Positions 45,001 to 55,717 of a DNA stretch of 64,000 nt are shown here, piece after piece. The stretch covers positions 1,984,001 through 2,048,000 of the forward strand of contig CANTUQ010000077.1 of the NCBI GenBank assembly GCA_947683425.1, in the 5' to 3' direction. The stretch's first letter is position 1; the number at the start of each line of letters is the position of its first letter. The position numbers and the translations under genes are program-made. The DNA comes from Excoecaria cochinchinensis. Its lineage: Eukaryota; Streptophyta; Magnoliopsida; Malpighiales; Euphorbiaceae. A model generated the notes under the pieces. It worked only from the letters and a program-made list of their open reading frames with translations, did no database searches and was not told where the DNA came from.

Positions 45001-45013
45001 TGGTATCAGAGCC
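45001..45013 (+). other. Primer binding site of element D (initiator tRNA-Met)
   Basis: TGGTATCAGAGCC, five bases after the LTR end. Confidence 0.95.
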
Positions 45014-45106
45014 TAGGTTTAGGCATTTTTGGGCGACCTTAGGTTATAGATATATGTGTTTAGGACTGTGTTGACCTAATGTCAATGCCTTTACATTTTG
45101 TAGTAG

Positions 45107-48100
45107 ATGGAGTCTGTGCGTGGATCCCTCGATGGGTCAGCAGAGAGTGCTAATCCCCAAGAGCAAGATCCATCTGTGTCTGGTCTTGCTCAGCCAGCTA
45201 GGGTGCAACCCGAGGCGCCATCCATGCCTTTCGAGGCTATGTTACAGATATCTCAGGATATGGCTAGCGTCTTAGAGAGGGTGACCGCACCGAGAGCCAT
45301 GAGGAAGTCTGGGGCGGAGGATTTCTATGTGACGAGTTTGGATGAGTCTGAGTTGGCAGAGAAATGGATTAAGAAGGTTGAAAGAGTGTTGGAAGAGATC
45401 CGTTGTCCTCAAGAGAGGCAAGTGGAATGTGTGGTATCGCTCCTCCAGGGTTTTGCCTACGATTGATGGAAGTTAGTCCGCAAGCATCCGCAGTTGCCTG
45501 ACTTAGTCACGTGGGAATTCTTTGAGCGGGAATTTAATAGTAAGTATGTGACTAAAGCATATAAGGAGGCATGTTGGCCGCAGTTTCTAAGTCTCAAGCA
45601 AAGGACATTATCTGTGTCTGAGTATGAGAATGAATTTAATAGACTCAGTATGTATGCTCCACCAGGTATCCTTACCGAAGACTTTAGTTGTCAGCACTTC
45701 GAGGCTGGTCTGAATGAGTTGTTAAGGGTGATATTGATATCTTTGATGAGTGCTCCTGCAGTTAGTTATTATTAGATTGTGCAGGCAGCTTTGAGAGCGG
45801 AACTCTCCGAGACTATTTTTGAGAGAGAGAGAGAGCTTAGAGAAGGAATCCCCCTCATGGAGGTTCATTCTTAAGTAAGAGATTAAGGAACCCACATGAA
45901 AATTCTCTGGATGAGTTCTCCATTAGTCCTGCTATGAGGGGTAGAAGACAATGACCTTCGAGTGCCAAGAGTTAAGTGGTGCCAGAGTGTTCTCATTGTA
46001 GTAAGTGCTATAAGGGCGAGTGTCGTTGGTTGATTGAAGGTTATTTTCGATGTGGAAGCACGGACCATTTTCTGGCCAATTGCCCCAAGTTGAATGAGAG
46101 CACCCGAGATCAATAAGAGGCTAGTAGAGCTGGGTCAAATGCCCCTTAAGCTAGTTGGGGTAGAGGTAGAGGAAGAGGTAGTGGTGGTCGGCCTAGAGAG
46201 GGAGCTCCATCTGAGTCAGTGGACCGTCCCCAGGTGGCACCAGTAAGAGCCTATGCCATGAGAGCTCGGGAAGAGTAGGATGCGCCTAAATTGATTGCAG
46301 GTAAATTTTTACTGTGTGACACTGAGTTATATACACTAATAGACCCTGGGTCCACACACTCATATTTGTATTTAGATAGTTTGCATGCTAAGTTACTTGA
46401 TGTTGATTAGTTAGAGTATGAGATTTGTGTGACCAGTCCTTTAGGGCATAGTGTTAATGTGAGTAAGGTATTTAAAAATTGTCCTCTAATGGTTCAAGGT
46501 TTAGAATTTCCAATTGATTTGACTGATTTCCCATTCCATGAGTTTGATCTTATTTTGGGAATGGATTGGCTGTGTAAGCATCGAGCGGTTGTAGATTGCC
46601 ATCGAAAAATAGTGGTACTTCGGAATGGGGATCAGTCTTCTATTGTGGTAAAAGGTTTGGGCTATGGTTCTATGGGTAATGTTATTTTAGCAATGTAAGT
46701 TAAGCATTGTATGAGGAAGGGATGTGAGGCATTTTTGGCAGTAGTGTTGAATTCTAGGTGAAGTCAAGTGAGAATTCAGGATATTCCTGTGGTTAGAGAG
46801 TTTAAGGATGTGTTTCCGAGAGAATTGCCTAGTTTACCTCTAGAAAGAGAGGTTGAGCTATCCATAGAGATTATGTCAGGTACTGTTCCTCTTTCTAAAG
46901 CACGTTATCAAATGGCTCATGTGAATTGAGAGAGCTTAAGACACAATTACAGGAACTATTAGATAAAGGCTTTATCAGACCTAGTGTATCTCTGTGGGGT
47001 GCTCCAATTTTATTTGTAAAGAAGAAGAATGGAACACTAAGAATATGTATTGACTACCATCAGATTAATAAGGTCACTGTAAAGAATACGTATCCATTAC
47101 CTCGGATTGAAGACCTTTTTGATCAGTTAAGAGGTGCCCGAGTCTTTTCTAAGATAAACTTGCGGTTCGGTTATTATCAGCTTTGGGTTAAGGATTCAAA
47201 AGTAGCTAAGACTGCTTTTCGGATGTGATATAGTCACTATGAGTTTCTAGTGATGCCGTTTGGGTTAATGAATGCACCAGCGGCTTCTATGGATCTGATG
47301 AACCGAGTGCTTCGGCCATATCTCGACCATTTTGTTGTTGTGTTCATTGATGATATTTTGGTATACTCGAAGAATGAGAGTGAGTATGAAGAGCATCTTC
47401 GGATTGTGCTTTAGGTTTTGAGGGATCATCATTTGTTTGCAAAGTTAAGCAAGTGTGATTTTTGGCTCAAGGAGGTGTCCTTTTTAGGCCATATTGTGTC
47501 TTTTGAAGGTATTCAGGTGGATCCATCAAAGATAGAAGCTATTGTTAATTGGCAGCCTCGAAAAATGTGCCATAGGTCAGGAGTTTTATGGGTTTAGCAG
47601 AATATTATAGGTGGTTTGTGAACGGGTTTTCAATTATTGCTGCACCTATGACAAGACTTCTATGGAAAGGGGTGAAATTTGTTTGGTCCAGCCAATGTCA
47701 AGCAAGTTTTGATCAACTGAAGAGTTTATTGGTTGAAGCCCCTATACTTACTCAACTCATTTCGGGTAAAGAGTATGTTATATATAGTGATGCTTTAGTT
47801 GTTGGATTTGGTTGTGTCCTGATGCAAGAAGGTAAAGTAGTAGCTTTTGCGTCCTGACAATTGAAGCCGCATGAGCGAAACTACCCGACTCACGATTTGG
47901 AATTAGCTGCTATGGTGTTTGCACTTAAAATTTGGGGTCATTATCTGTATGGGGAGACGTGTAGGATTTTCAATGACCACAAGAGTTTGAAATATCTCCT
48001 CATGCAGAAAGAGTTGAATTTGAGGCAACGTCGGTCGTTGGAACTTTTCAAAGATTATAATTGCATTTTGGACTATCACCCAGGAAAAGCCAATGTGGTC

Positions 48101-49650
48101 GCTGATCTGTTGAGTTGAAAGTCGGTCTCAGCACTAGCATTACGACATTGTAAGTAGAGGTTTGATGCGAAAAGAGCTTTGATTGCCCAGTTGAGAGCAA
48201 ACCTTATCTAAAATAGTAGATTATGAATGCTCAGAGAGATGATCCGAAATTATAGCAAATGATACAAGTAGCTTAGAGTGGAAGTTAAATTAACTTTTTT
48301 GTTAAGAATAGGGTGCTAAGTTTCAGGGGTCGCTTATGTGTGCCTGATGATGATGGGTCGAAGAGAAAGCTTTTATTGGAAGCACACACTAAAGTCTTCA
48401 CTATGCATCCTAGAAGTGAAAAGATGTATAAGGATCTGAAACAATTCTATTGATGGCCCGAGATAAAGAGGGATATAGTGGATTTTGTTTCCAAATGCCT
48501 GACCTGTCAATAGGTAAAAGCTGAGCACTAAGTTCCATTTGGTTTGCTCAACCCTTTACCTATTTCGCAATGGAAGTGGGATGATATCATGATGGATTTT
48601 GTGTCAGGTTTGCCCATGACTCAAAGGAAGCATGATTCAGTTTGGGTTATTGTTGATCGACTCACCAAGTAGGCTCATTTTCTACCAGTTCGGCTTGATT
48701 ATTTAATGGATAAGTTGGCTGAGATTTATGTGAATGAGGTAGTCGATTCGATTGTTGATTGTATCAGATCGGGATCCGAGGTTTACTTCAAAATTATGGA
48801 AAGAATTGCAAGCATCTTTGGGTACTTGACTGAATTTTAGTACTGCATTTCATCCTCAGACTGATGAGCAGTCAGAAAGAGTCATTTAGATTCTAGAGGA
48901 TATGCTTCGGGGTTGTGTTTTAGACTTTTTGGGCAGTTGGGATAGGTATGTGTCACTGATGGAATTTGCCTATAATAATAGTTATCAGGTGACAATTGGA
49001 ATGTCCCCATATGAGGCTCTGTACGGAAGAAAATGTAGAACCCTAGTTTGTTGGACTCAGTTGACTGAACGCTCTTTTCTGGGTCCGGAGTTAGTAAGAT
49101 ATACCAAAGGGAAGATTCGAGTAGTTCAACAGAATCTTAAAGCAGGCAAAGATAGACATAAATCTTATGCCGACTTGAAGCGGAAAGACATTCAGTTGAT
49201 ATCAGAGACAAGGTGTTTTTGAAAGTGTTTCCATGACGTAAGATTCTTTAATTCAGTAAGAAAGGAAAGTTAAGCCCTAGGTTTATTGGACCATTTGAAA
49301 TTTTGGATAAAATTGGTCCAGTTGCTTATAAGTTGGCTTTGCCTTCGGAGTTATCGAAGTTGCATGATATTTTTCATGTGTCGATGCTTTGCCGGTATAG
49401 GTCAGATGCATCACATGTGCTATTGGTTCAAGAAGTGCAAGTTTAGTTAGATTGTTCGTATAACAAGGAACCAAAAGCTATCTTGGCATGGGGAGTAAGA
49501 CAGCTCAGGAATAAGCAAGTTCCGTTAGTTAAGGTTTTATGGCAACATCATGGAGTAGAAGAGGCAACTTGGGAGCCAGAGTCAGCAATGAGATCTCAGT
49601 ATCCACAGTTATTTAGTGCAGTGAGAATTTCGAGGACGAAATTCTTTTAA
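45107..49650 (+). pseudogene. Decayed Gag-Pol of element D
   Basis: Starts MESVRGSLDGSAES, homologous to A from Met12 and to E. Gag, a damaged knuckle (about 46020-46085), protease (LIDPGSTHSY, about 46340), reverse transcriptase (about 46920-47570, FIDD at 47343-47354), RNase H (about 47780-48110, DHKSLKYLL), integrase with the zinc-finger block (about 48400-48510), core (MDFV near 48595; catalytic Glu region near 48865) and a C-terminal tail to about 49640 (VKVLWQHHGVEEATWEPE). At least a dozen stops and several frameshifts. Clear examples: TGA at 45464 (Trp), TAG at 45773 and 46276 (Gln), TGA at 47855 and 48116 (Arg). Most fit C-to-T change on one strand or the other. Confidence 0.92.
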
Positions 49651-49662
49651 TAAGGGTAGTGC
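49651..49662 (+). other. Polypurine tract region of element D
   Basis: TAAGGGTAGTGC precedes the 3' LTR start TGTAACACC. It follows the CGAGGACGAAATTC block seen at the same place in the other Met-type elements. Confidence 0.65.
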
Positions 49663-51938
49663 TGTAACACCTCAATTCCTACCCTAGTATTTTTTAGCAA
49701 TTTTTGTGTATTATTGTGTGTGGTATTTTAATTTTGGAGTTAACTGCATGAATTATCTTATTTTAAGGGCATGTTTGAGTAGTATTATTTTTTTGTGGAG
49801 TTAGTTTTGGGGTGAGGAGTCAAAAAGGATTAGAAGGATTTTAATCAAAACCCACTAATGATTAATTGACATGTGGCAAGGGAAAAGTGGGGTATGTAAG
49901 CTAGGAGAGAGAAATGAGAGACAAACAAAATTCTGCTTCTCTCTCGTTCCTCTCCCCATTCTCCTATTCTCCTTCTTCTTCTCTTGTGCCCTAGTTTGTT
50001 CAAGTGAGTTTTGGTGGGATTTGACAATTCTAGAGCTAAATTGGTAAGTTTATGCTCTTCTTGTTCTTGTTCTTCTCTTTTTTTGCTCTTTTTCCTTTTT
50101 GATTTCTTGTTGGTTGTGTGTGTGGGTGTATGAGTTTGTATATTTGGGTTTTCATTAATTGTTGTATTTTGGGATTGGATTTTAATTCAGAGATTCCTTC
50201 TAGAGATCTTAAAGGAAAAGAAGTAGTTGGAGGAAGTTCAGCCCCTTGATCTTGGAACGTAAGATTGAAGGTTTGGGAATTTATGAATTTGTGCATATTT
50301 TAGATTTTGTGTTTTGTTATGATTTTCTAGAATTTATGAGGTTAAACTTGTTTATGCTTATATAAATGTTGTGGATTTTTGATTAATTTGAATAGAGATG
50401 CCATAGTTATGGTGTATTAAATCAAAAATTTAAATTTAAATGAGTTTTGGAGCAAAATTCTGGGTTTGATAAACCCTTGATTTTGATTGATTAATTTGGA
50501 TGTTTTAATTGTGATAAATGGTATCAAACATGGGTTTTATGGTGTATAATACGTGATGAATGTTTGATTTGGATTGTGATGAAGTTTGGTGAGTTTATTG
50601 CATGTTGGGTGGATTTTTTTTGCATGAAAGTTCTGCAAATTTTCGGTAGGGGAACTGGAAATCGGCTCTGTCGCGCTCGATATTCCGAACTCATACAGAG
50701 GTGACCCTCTATCGTAGGTGCAACAATCATCGCGAGCACGACTGTGAGTTAATTTCGGCCGGGCTGAGTGCCATCACGAGTACGCCTAGGCATGCGAACG
50801 CGACTGCAATCTCCCCGCCCTCTGTCGCGAATGCAACCCATGTCGCAAGTGCGACAGAGACTCATCTGCCCCTCCTCGTGCGAGCGCGAGGGCTATCATG
50901 AGCACAGTTGCAGGCAAACTTTGCCTCTGTAGTGAGCGCGACACCCATCGCGAGTGCAACAGCTGCCATGTTTTCTTTTATAATTTCTTTTACAATAATT
51001 GACTAGAATGATTTCTTTTGGGATGTAAATACTTTTGTGTTTGAACTATTATGTACTACAATGGGTGTCTTATATGAAATGTATGATGCATAGCCTGTAA
51101 GAGTCAAGTTAGTGGATAATTAGGCATGCCTAAAGAGTGCTATTAGCTGCAGATCCAATTTGTTCTGGACCCTGACTAGGTCCCCGTTTGGGTCCTCACG
51201 ATCCTTAATGTGTTCGGATCTTGTCTAAGATCCTCAATGTGAAAATATTTTTGGATGAGAAAAATAAAGAAGTTGCTTTTGGCCGTACCCATGGGTACTA
51301 ATGTGTTCACTCGTTATCCACTACTATGAGTTTGCAGGCGCATGGGTGACTTTAATGTGAATGTGTCATTGTTCTTTTAATGAATATATGTTATGGAACT
51401 TTAGTTAATGAAGTGCGTAATATAGAATTATTATACTTTTATGGAATGTTGGTATGCTTGTGACATATGCATGTGATTTGCCTTAACGGCCATTATGAAT
51501 GGTCGTTCATCTTTTATTTTCCCACTAAGCATTATCGCTTAGCACGGGGGTTCTATCCTTGCAGGTGTGGAAGCTATAGACTTTTGGGAGGTTAGCTACA
51601 GTCTAGACCAACACAGTAGGAGGGTTGAAGAGATTCATATTTTGTATTTTGTAACTTTTGTATAATCTTGTTTTCCCCTTTTTGTAAAGTTGTATTGACA
51701 GATCTTTGTACTCCTTTTGTATACATCATTTGTAATGAATATTCAGTTAAATTTTATAAATGAGACTTCTATTGACAGTTTGAGCTATGTTCTTTCAGTT
51801 GTTAATGTTTTAAATTATTCTGTTTAGTTTGATATTTGTATGCATGTTTGTGGTTCATTTGGGTGACACCCTTATCTATGCGGGGTCTCATCCTCTCATG
51901 TGGGTGAGCTCCCTTACGTGTAGGTAAGGGGTGTTACA
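49663..51938 (+). repeat. 3' LTR of element D
   Basis: 2276 bp. It matches the two parts of the 5' LTR with many scattered substitutions. TATATAA of the 5' copy is TATGTAA here (about 49893). The inverted-repeat array (50665-50970) has lost part of a unit present in the 5' copy (33425-33490). Donor GT is at 50044-50045, the GGCATGCC block at 51121-51151, GTACCCATGGGTAC at 51285-51298, stem AACGGCCATT/AATGGTCGTT at 51485-51507, acceptor AG at 51563-51564. Confidence 0.94.
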
Positions 51939-51943
51939 ATGCT

Positions 51944-52642
51944 GCCAATTTTATACCGTGCATCATACGTGTCCGTTGGGTTCCTCGATGACTGACGAGC
52001 TAATCCCACTTATGAAAGAGATTGCACAACTCCTTGCGTGGGATCGATAAGGTTGGGAGGATCTATTTGCTTGCATGTGGTTGTGGATGTTGCATATTAT
52101 ATGTCATTCACGCATCATCCTAACAAGATGAACCTTGCAAGCATAATAGATTTGTCTAAGTGGTCCAAAGGTCCCTGTGGTCGATTGATTAGGAATCCAT
52201 TTTATAAATTGCCAGAAAGAGTAACAGATTTGGGTTCAGAGTCACTCTCAGACAGCAGTGAGACATTCTCTCTAGAATATTCAGTAGAAACTAGCATGGC
52301 CAACCTACCAAAGGAATTCGATGCAACCAATACCATAATTGCTGAGGCAATGGGCAGAAGGTTGGAGGAGTTTGAGACTCGAATGATGGAAATGATGGGG
52401 AACCTAACTGCCACTTTTGCACCACCCGCTGCTCCCCCTATGGAGCAAAATGAACAAGAATAAATTAGAAAAGACCCCCCGGTAGTAGCACGCCCACTAG
52501 CAACTGAACCTAGGGTGTAGGTCCCCGTTGAGTGAAGGAGAGTACATAACCCCAAGTATGATTTCTTTAAGGAAGAACAAGAGGAACCATCAGTGATAAG
52601 GGGAAAAGCACCAAAGTTCGAGAAAATAATCTCCAGGAAAAT
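51944..52642 (+). pseudogene. TAT1 leader end and N-terminal Gag fragment
   Basis: Resumes TAT1 after the second ATGCT. A 141-codon frame (52038-52463) carries ASIIDLSKWSKG, GSESLSDSSE, MANLPKEFDA and RRLEEFETRMMEMMGN, homologous to the Gag of 36977-38560. After a stop the homology goes on, with two more stops, to about 52640 (DFFKEEQEEPSVIRGKAP). It then ends at 52642 where LTR G begins. The gag core and everything downstream are missing from the window. Confidence 0.8.
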
Positions 52643-53038
52643 TGTAAGGGCCCGAAATGCACCCTAGCTGGATTTGTATGTGCCTTGAGTACCAAAGTGA
52701 CCAAAATGTGAAATTGATCAATTGAAATGGTTAAATGTAGTTGTGGATGCATCAATCGAAAGATTGAGGGCAAATTAGTAATTTGATATTTATAGACTTT
52801 AAGGCAAGAAATAATGTTTCGTATCTCCGAAAAATAATCTGAAAATAAGGACGTGCTCGTATTAATGAGGAGAATAATATCGTAAATAAAAATTAATTTT
52901 ATGGTGACACAAAAATTTTTGTTATCGGACTGGTATAAATGAACATGACCGGGAAATGGTCTTGGATTGACTTGAAAATATTATAGTAAGATAATTAATA
53001 TATTCTAAGAATTTTAAAATCATTTTTATGAGAAATTA
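52643..53038 (+). repeat. LTR G, first part
   Basis: Starts TGTAAGGGCCCGAAATGC after TAT1. It is an AT-rich U3-like sequence with no ORF, interrupted at 53038 by element E and continued at 62844. The target duplication of E is AATTA here against AATTG on the other side, four of five bases. Confidence 0.65.
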
Positions 53039-55599
53039 TGTTACACCCCGTTTGCCCCCTAATAGAATGAGCCATGTTTGTGCATGTGCATTGTATGAGT
53101 TTCGGCATGTATCAAGGGCATTTTGGGTAGAAATGCATGTTTTAAGAGTTTTGTTAGCATGTGGGTGCATGTGTGGTGTTAGGGTGTGAATTAGTTGGAT
53201 TACACTTGGGTGTGTTTACTCATATGTTTGTAGAGTGTATTTTGGGGCTGTGCTTGTGTGTGTGTGTTCACACACTTGTAGGGTATGCATTAGTTGGGAG
53301 AGCTTTGGGTGTATGTGATGCATGATTGTGTGTGTGTGTGTGTGGTTGATTCCCACCACTAGGGAGTGGACACATGGTTAGGTTAGGAAAATGAAAAGTA
53401 GAAGAAGAGAGAGAATTGGGAAATCAGAATTTTTCATTCCTCATTCCCGTTCTTCCCTCTTCTCTTTACCTTTCTTTTCCTCTGCCTTCCATTTGTGTGC
53501 TCTAAGCTTGGATTCAAGCTCTTGGTGGTGGTAATTGATCACATCTTGCATTTATTTGGTAAGTTTCTGCATTTTTCCACCTTGTTCTTCTGCTTCTTCT
53601 TTCTTGAATTTTGCTGGTTTTGGGTTTAAAGTTAGGGTTTTCAGTTTGTGTGCTTTGATGGTTTGAGGTTTAGTTGAGCCTCCCCATGAGCCAAAGGGCA
53701 AGGAGAAGGCATCAGGAAGCGGAACTAAGTGAATAGGAGCTATGGATTTCAAGGTTTGGGAAATTTCCTGTTTTTGTATGTAAATACGTTCATGTATGTG
53801 TTCTTGGTGATTTCTGGAAATTGGGTTATGATATGTTCTTGATTTAGAATGTGTGTTATGGGTTTTGATTCTTATTGTTCATAAAACCTTGATTGTGAGT
53901 TATGAAACCAAATGTGAGATTGATGGAGATGTGGTATGAATAGTGATAAGATTGATTATGTAAATAGATGTTGTTCCTTGAATTCATGAGTAGGATTTAT
54001 TTATGGCATGATTTAATGATGTTTGATTGGTTTATTATGATGGTTTGAGTAAGGATATTTTGGTAGAAGTGAAAGTTTTGGGATTTTGGTTTGAATGAAG
54101 TGGAAATCGGCTCTTGAGTATCGCATCTGGGCATGGGTCACGGTGACAACCATTTTGGTTATGACCGTGAGGTATGTATAAGATGCATTCTGCCGTGGAT
54201 CTGGACATGTCACGGTGACAACCATTTTGGTTGTGACCGTGAGGTGCCCAGATTTTGCTTCTGTTCTGGGTCTTGGATACGTCACGGTGAAAACCATTTT
54301 GGTTGTGACCGTGAGGTACCTAGACTTTTGCTTCTATCTGGTTTCTATGGTACATCACGGTGACAACCATTTTGGTTGTGACTGTGAGGTACCCTAGATT
54401 TGCATTCTGCCGAGATCCTTGGTATGTCACGGTGATAACCAATTTGATTGCCACCGTGACCTACCCTATTTTTGCAATAAAATCTCTTCTGTTTCACATG
54501 AATTAGGGATGTTAAATTATGGATTTTTGCACACATTATCACTTAATATGAGCTGTATACTATTAAGACGGATGATAATTGCATGTACTGATTAATCAAA
54601 GTATGTGAATTCTTTGCTTGTTATAATTGAACTTTGGATGTTTACTATATGATGTTAACCTGCAAGAGTCAGTTTAGTGGTTAGTTAGGCATGCCTAATA
54701 GAGTCTTTAGCTGCAGCCTCAGTTCAGTTTGGACCCCGATCAGGTCCCCGTTTGGTTCCTCGCAAACCCTTAATGTGTTTGGATCTTGTTTAAGGTCCCT
54801 TAATAAAATGTTTTGTAAATGACAAAGTAACGGTTTGCTATTCGTACCCGTAAGGTACTGTCAGTGATCGGCTCGTACCCGTAAAGTACTGTCTGTTCAC
54901 TCGTTATCCACTACCTTGAGTCAGCAGGTGCTTAATTATTTTGAACTGTTTTGATAATTATGAGAATGTATTATCCGAATGTGTACAATGATGAGGTAAT
55001 ATGAATGCGGTTATGTATATTAATGTACGACTCTATGTGGTCACATGTTCCTATTGTTTCTAATGAGTATTTCTGATTATTCCATTTGTATGTGTTATGC
55101 TTGACAACCATTGTGAATGGCCGTCCATTTCTTGTCTGTGTGTTCCCCACTAAGCGGTTATCGCTTAGCACAGTGTGTTTACCCGTGCAGGTGCGGAAGG
55201 AGTTTTGCCTTGGGAGAGTCGTCGCAGCCAGGCCAACACAGCTGGGTTATAGTGTAGGGCTTAATATTTGTAGCTTGATGATTCATTTGTATAGAACTCT
55301 CTTATGTCAGTTTTGTAATAGCTTCCACATATGTATATGTATATATTTGGGTATGTAATTATCCTTTGTACTTTCGGGTTGATCAAACAGTAATGTAATG
55401 TTTTCCGTTATAATAATGCATGATCAGCTTCTTTCATGAAAGGTTTTGTAAAGTTTTTAATTACCCTGTATTTCGGTATATATATATGTTTATGTATGAA
55501 TGTATGTTTATCCTATTTCTGCGTGGTGGCACCTTTACCCGTACGGCATCTCACTCCTTATCAGATGGGATCGCCTACGTATGAGTAGGGGGTGTTCCA
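53039..55599 (+). repeat. 5' LTR of element E
   Basis: 2561 bp, TGTTACACCCCG to GGGTGTTCCA. A TG-repeat lies at about 53258-53345 (with TGTGTGTTCACACACTTG), donor TTTG|GTAAGT (GT 53559-53560), GGTTTGGGAAAT block (about 53753), five-unit array (54136-54470), TTAGGCATGCCTAA with CTGCAG (54684-54716), hairpin GTACC/GGTAC (54844-54858) and a second nearby, stem GACAACCATT/AATGGCCGTC (about 55102-55124), CTAAGCG/CGCTTAG (about 55150-55168), acceptor CCGTGCAG|GT (AG 55189-55190). Confidence 0.94.
54136..54470 (+). repeat. Five-unit 72-bp inverted-repeat array in LTR E (5' copy)
   Basis: Units begin near 54138, 54209, 54281, 54354 and 54425. Arms are GTCACGGTGACAACCA and TGGTTGTGACCGTGA with a 3-5 base centre (TTT). 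The last unit has a variant right arm (GATTGCCACCGTGAC). Spacers carry GCATTCTGCCG. The 3' LTR has the same array at 61381-61705. Confidence 0.94.
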
Positions 55600-55604
55600 A
55601 GTTG

Positions 55605-55620
55605 TGGTATCAGAGCCCGG
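55605..55620 (+). other. Primer binding site of element E (initiator tRNA-Met)
   Basis: TGGTATCAGAGCCCGG, five bases after the LTR end at 55599. Confidence 0.95.
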
Positions 55621-55717
55621 TTTAGGTGCTTTTGGGTGTTGTTCATGTGACACTGTGTTTGGGTGCGTATATGTCTAGGGCTGTGTTGGCTGATGCGGTT
55701 TTTCCTTGTTTGCTTAG

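Larger units (their letters stand above)
32423..51938 (+). mobile_element. Ty3/gypsy element D, plus strand, complete but dead
   Basis: 5' LTR in two parts (32423-33796 and 44077-44995), PBS (45001-45013), decayed Gag-Pol (45107-49650), 3' LTR (49663-51938). The target duplication ATGCT is exact (32418-32422 and 51939-51943). The Gag-only element 33797-44071 split the 5' LTR later. Same broad family as A, B and E. Without the inner insertion it is about 9.2 kb. Confidence 0.94.

Noticed and set aside
54133..54397. ORFs with HGDNHFGCDRE-type repeats in the E arrays (also 61339-61839)
   Set aside because: The peptide repeat is the translated 72-bp unit; it is read in several frames and on both strands and is not shared by LTR A or B.
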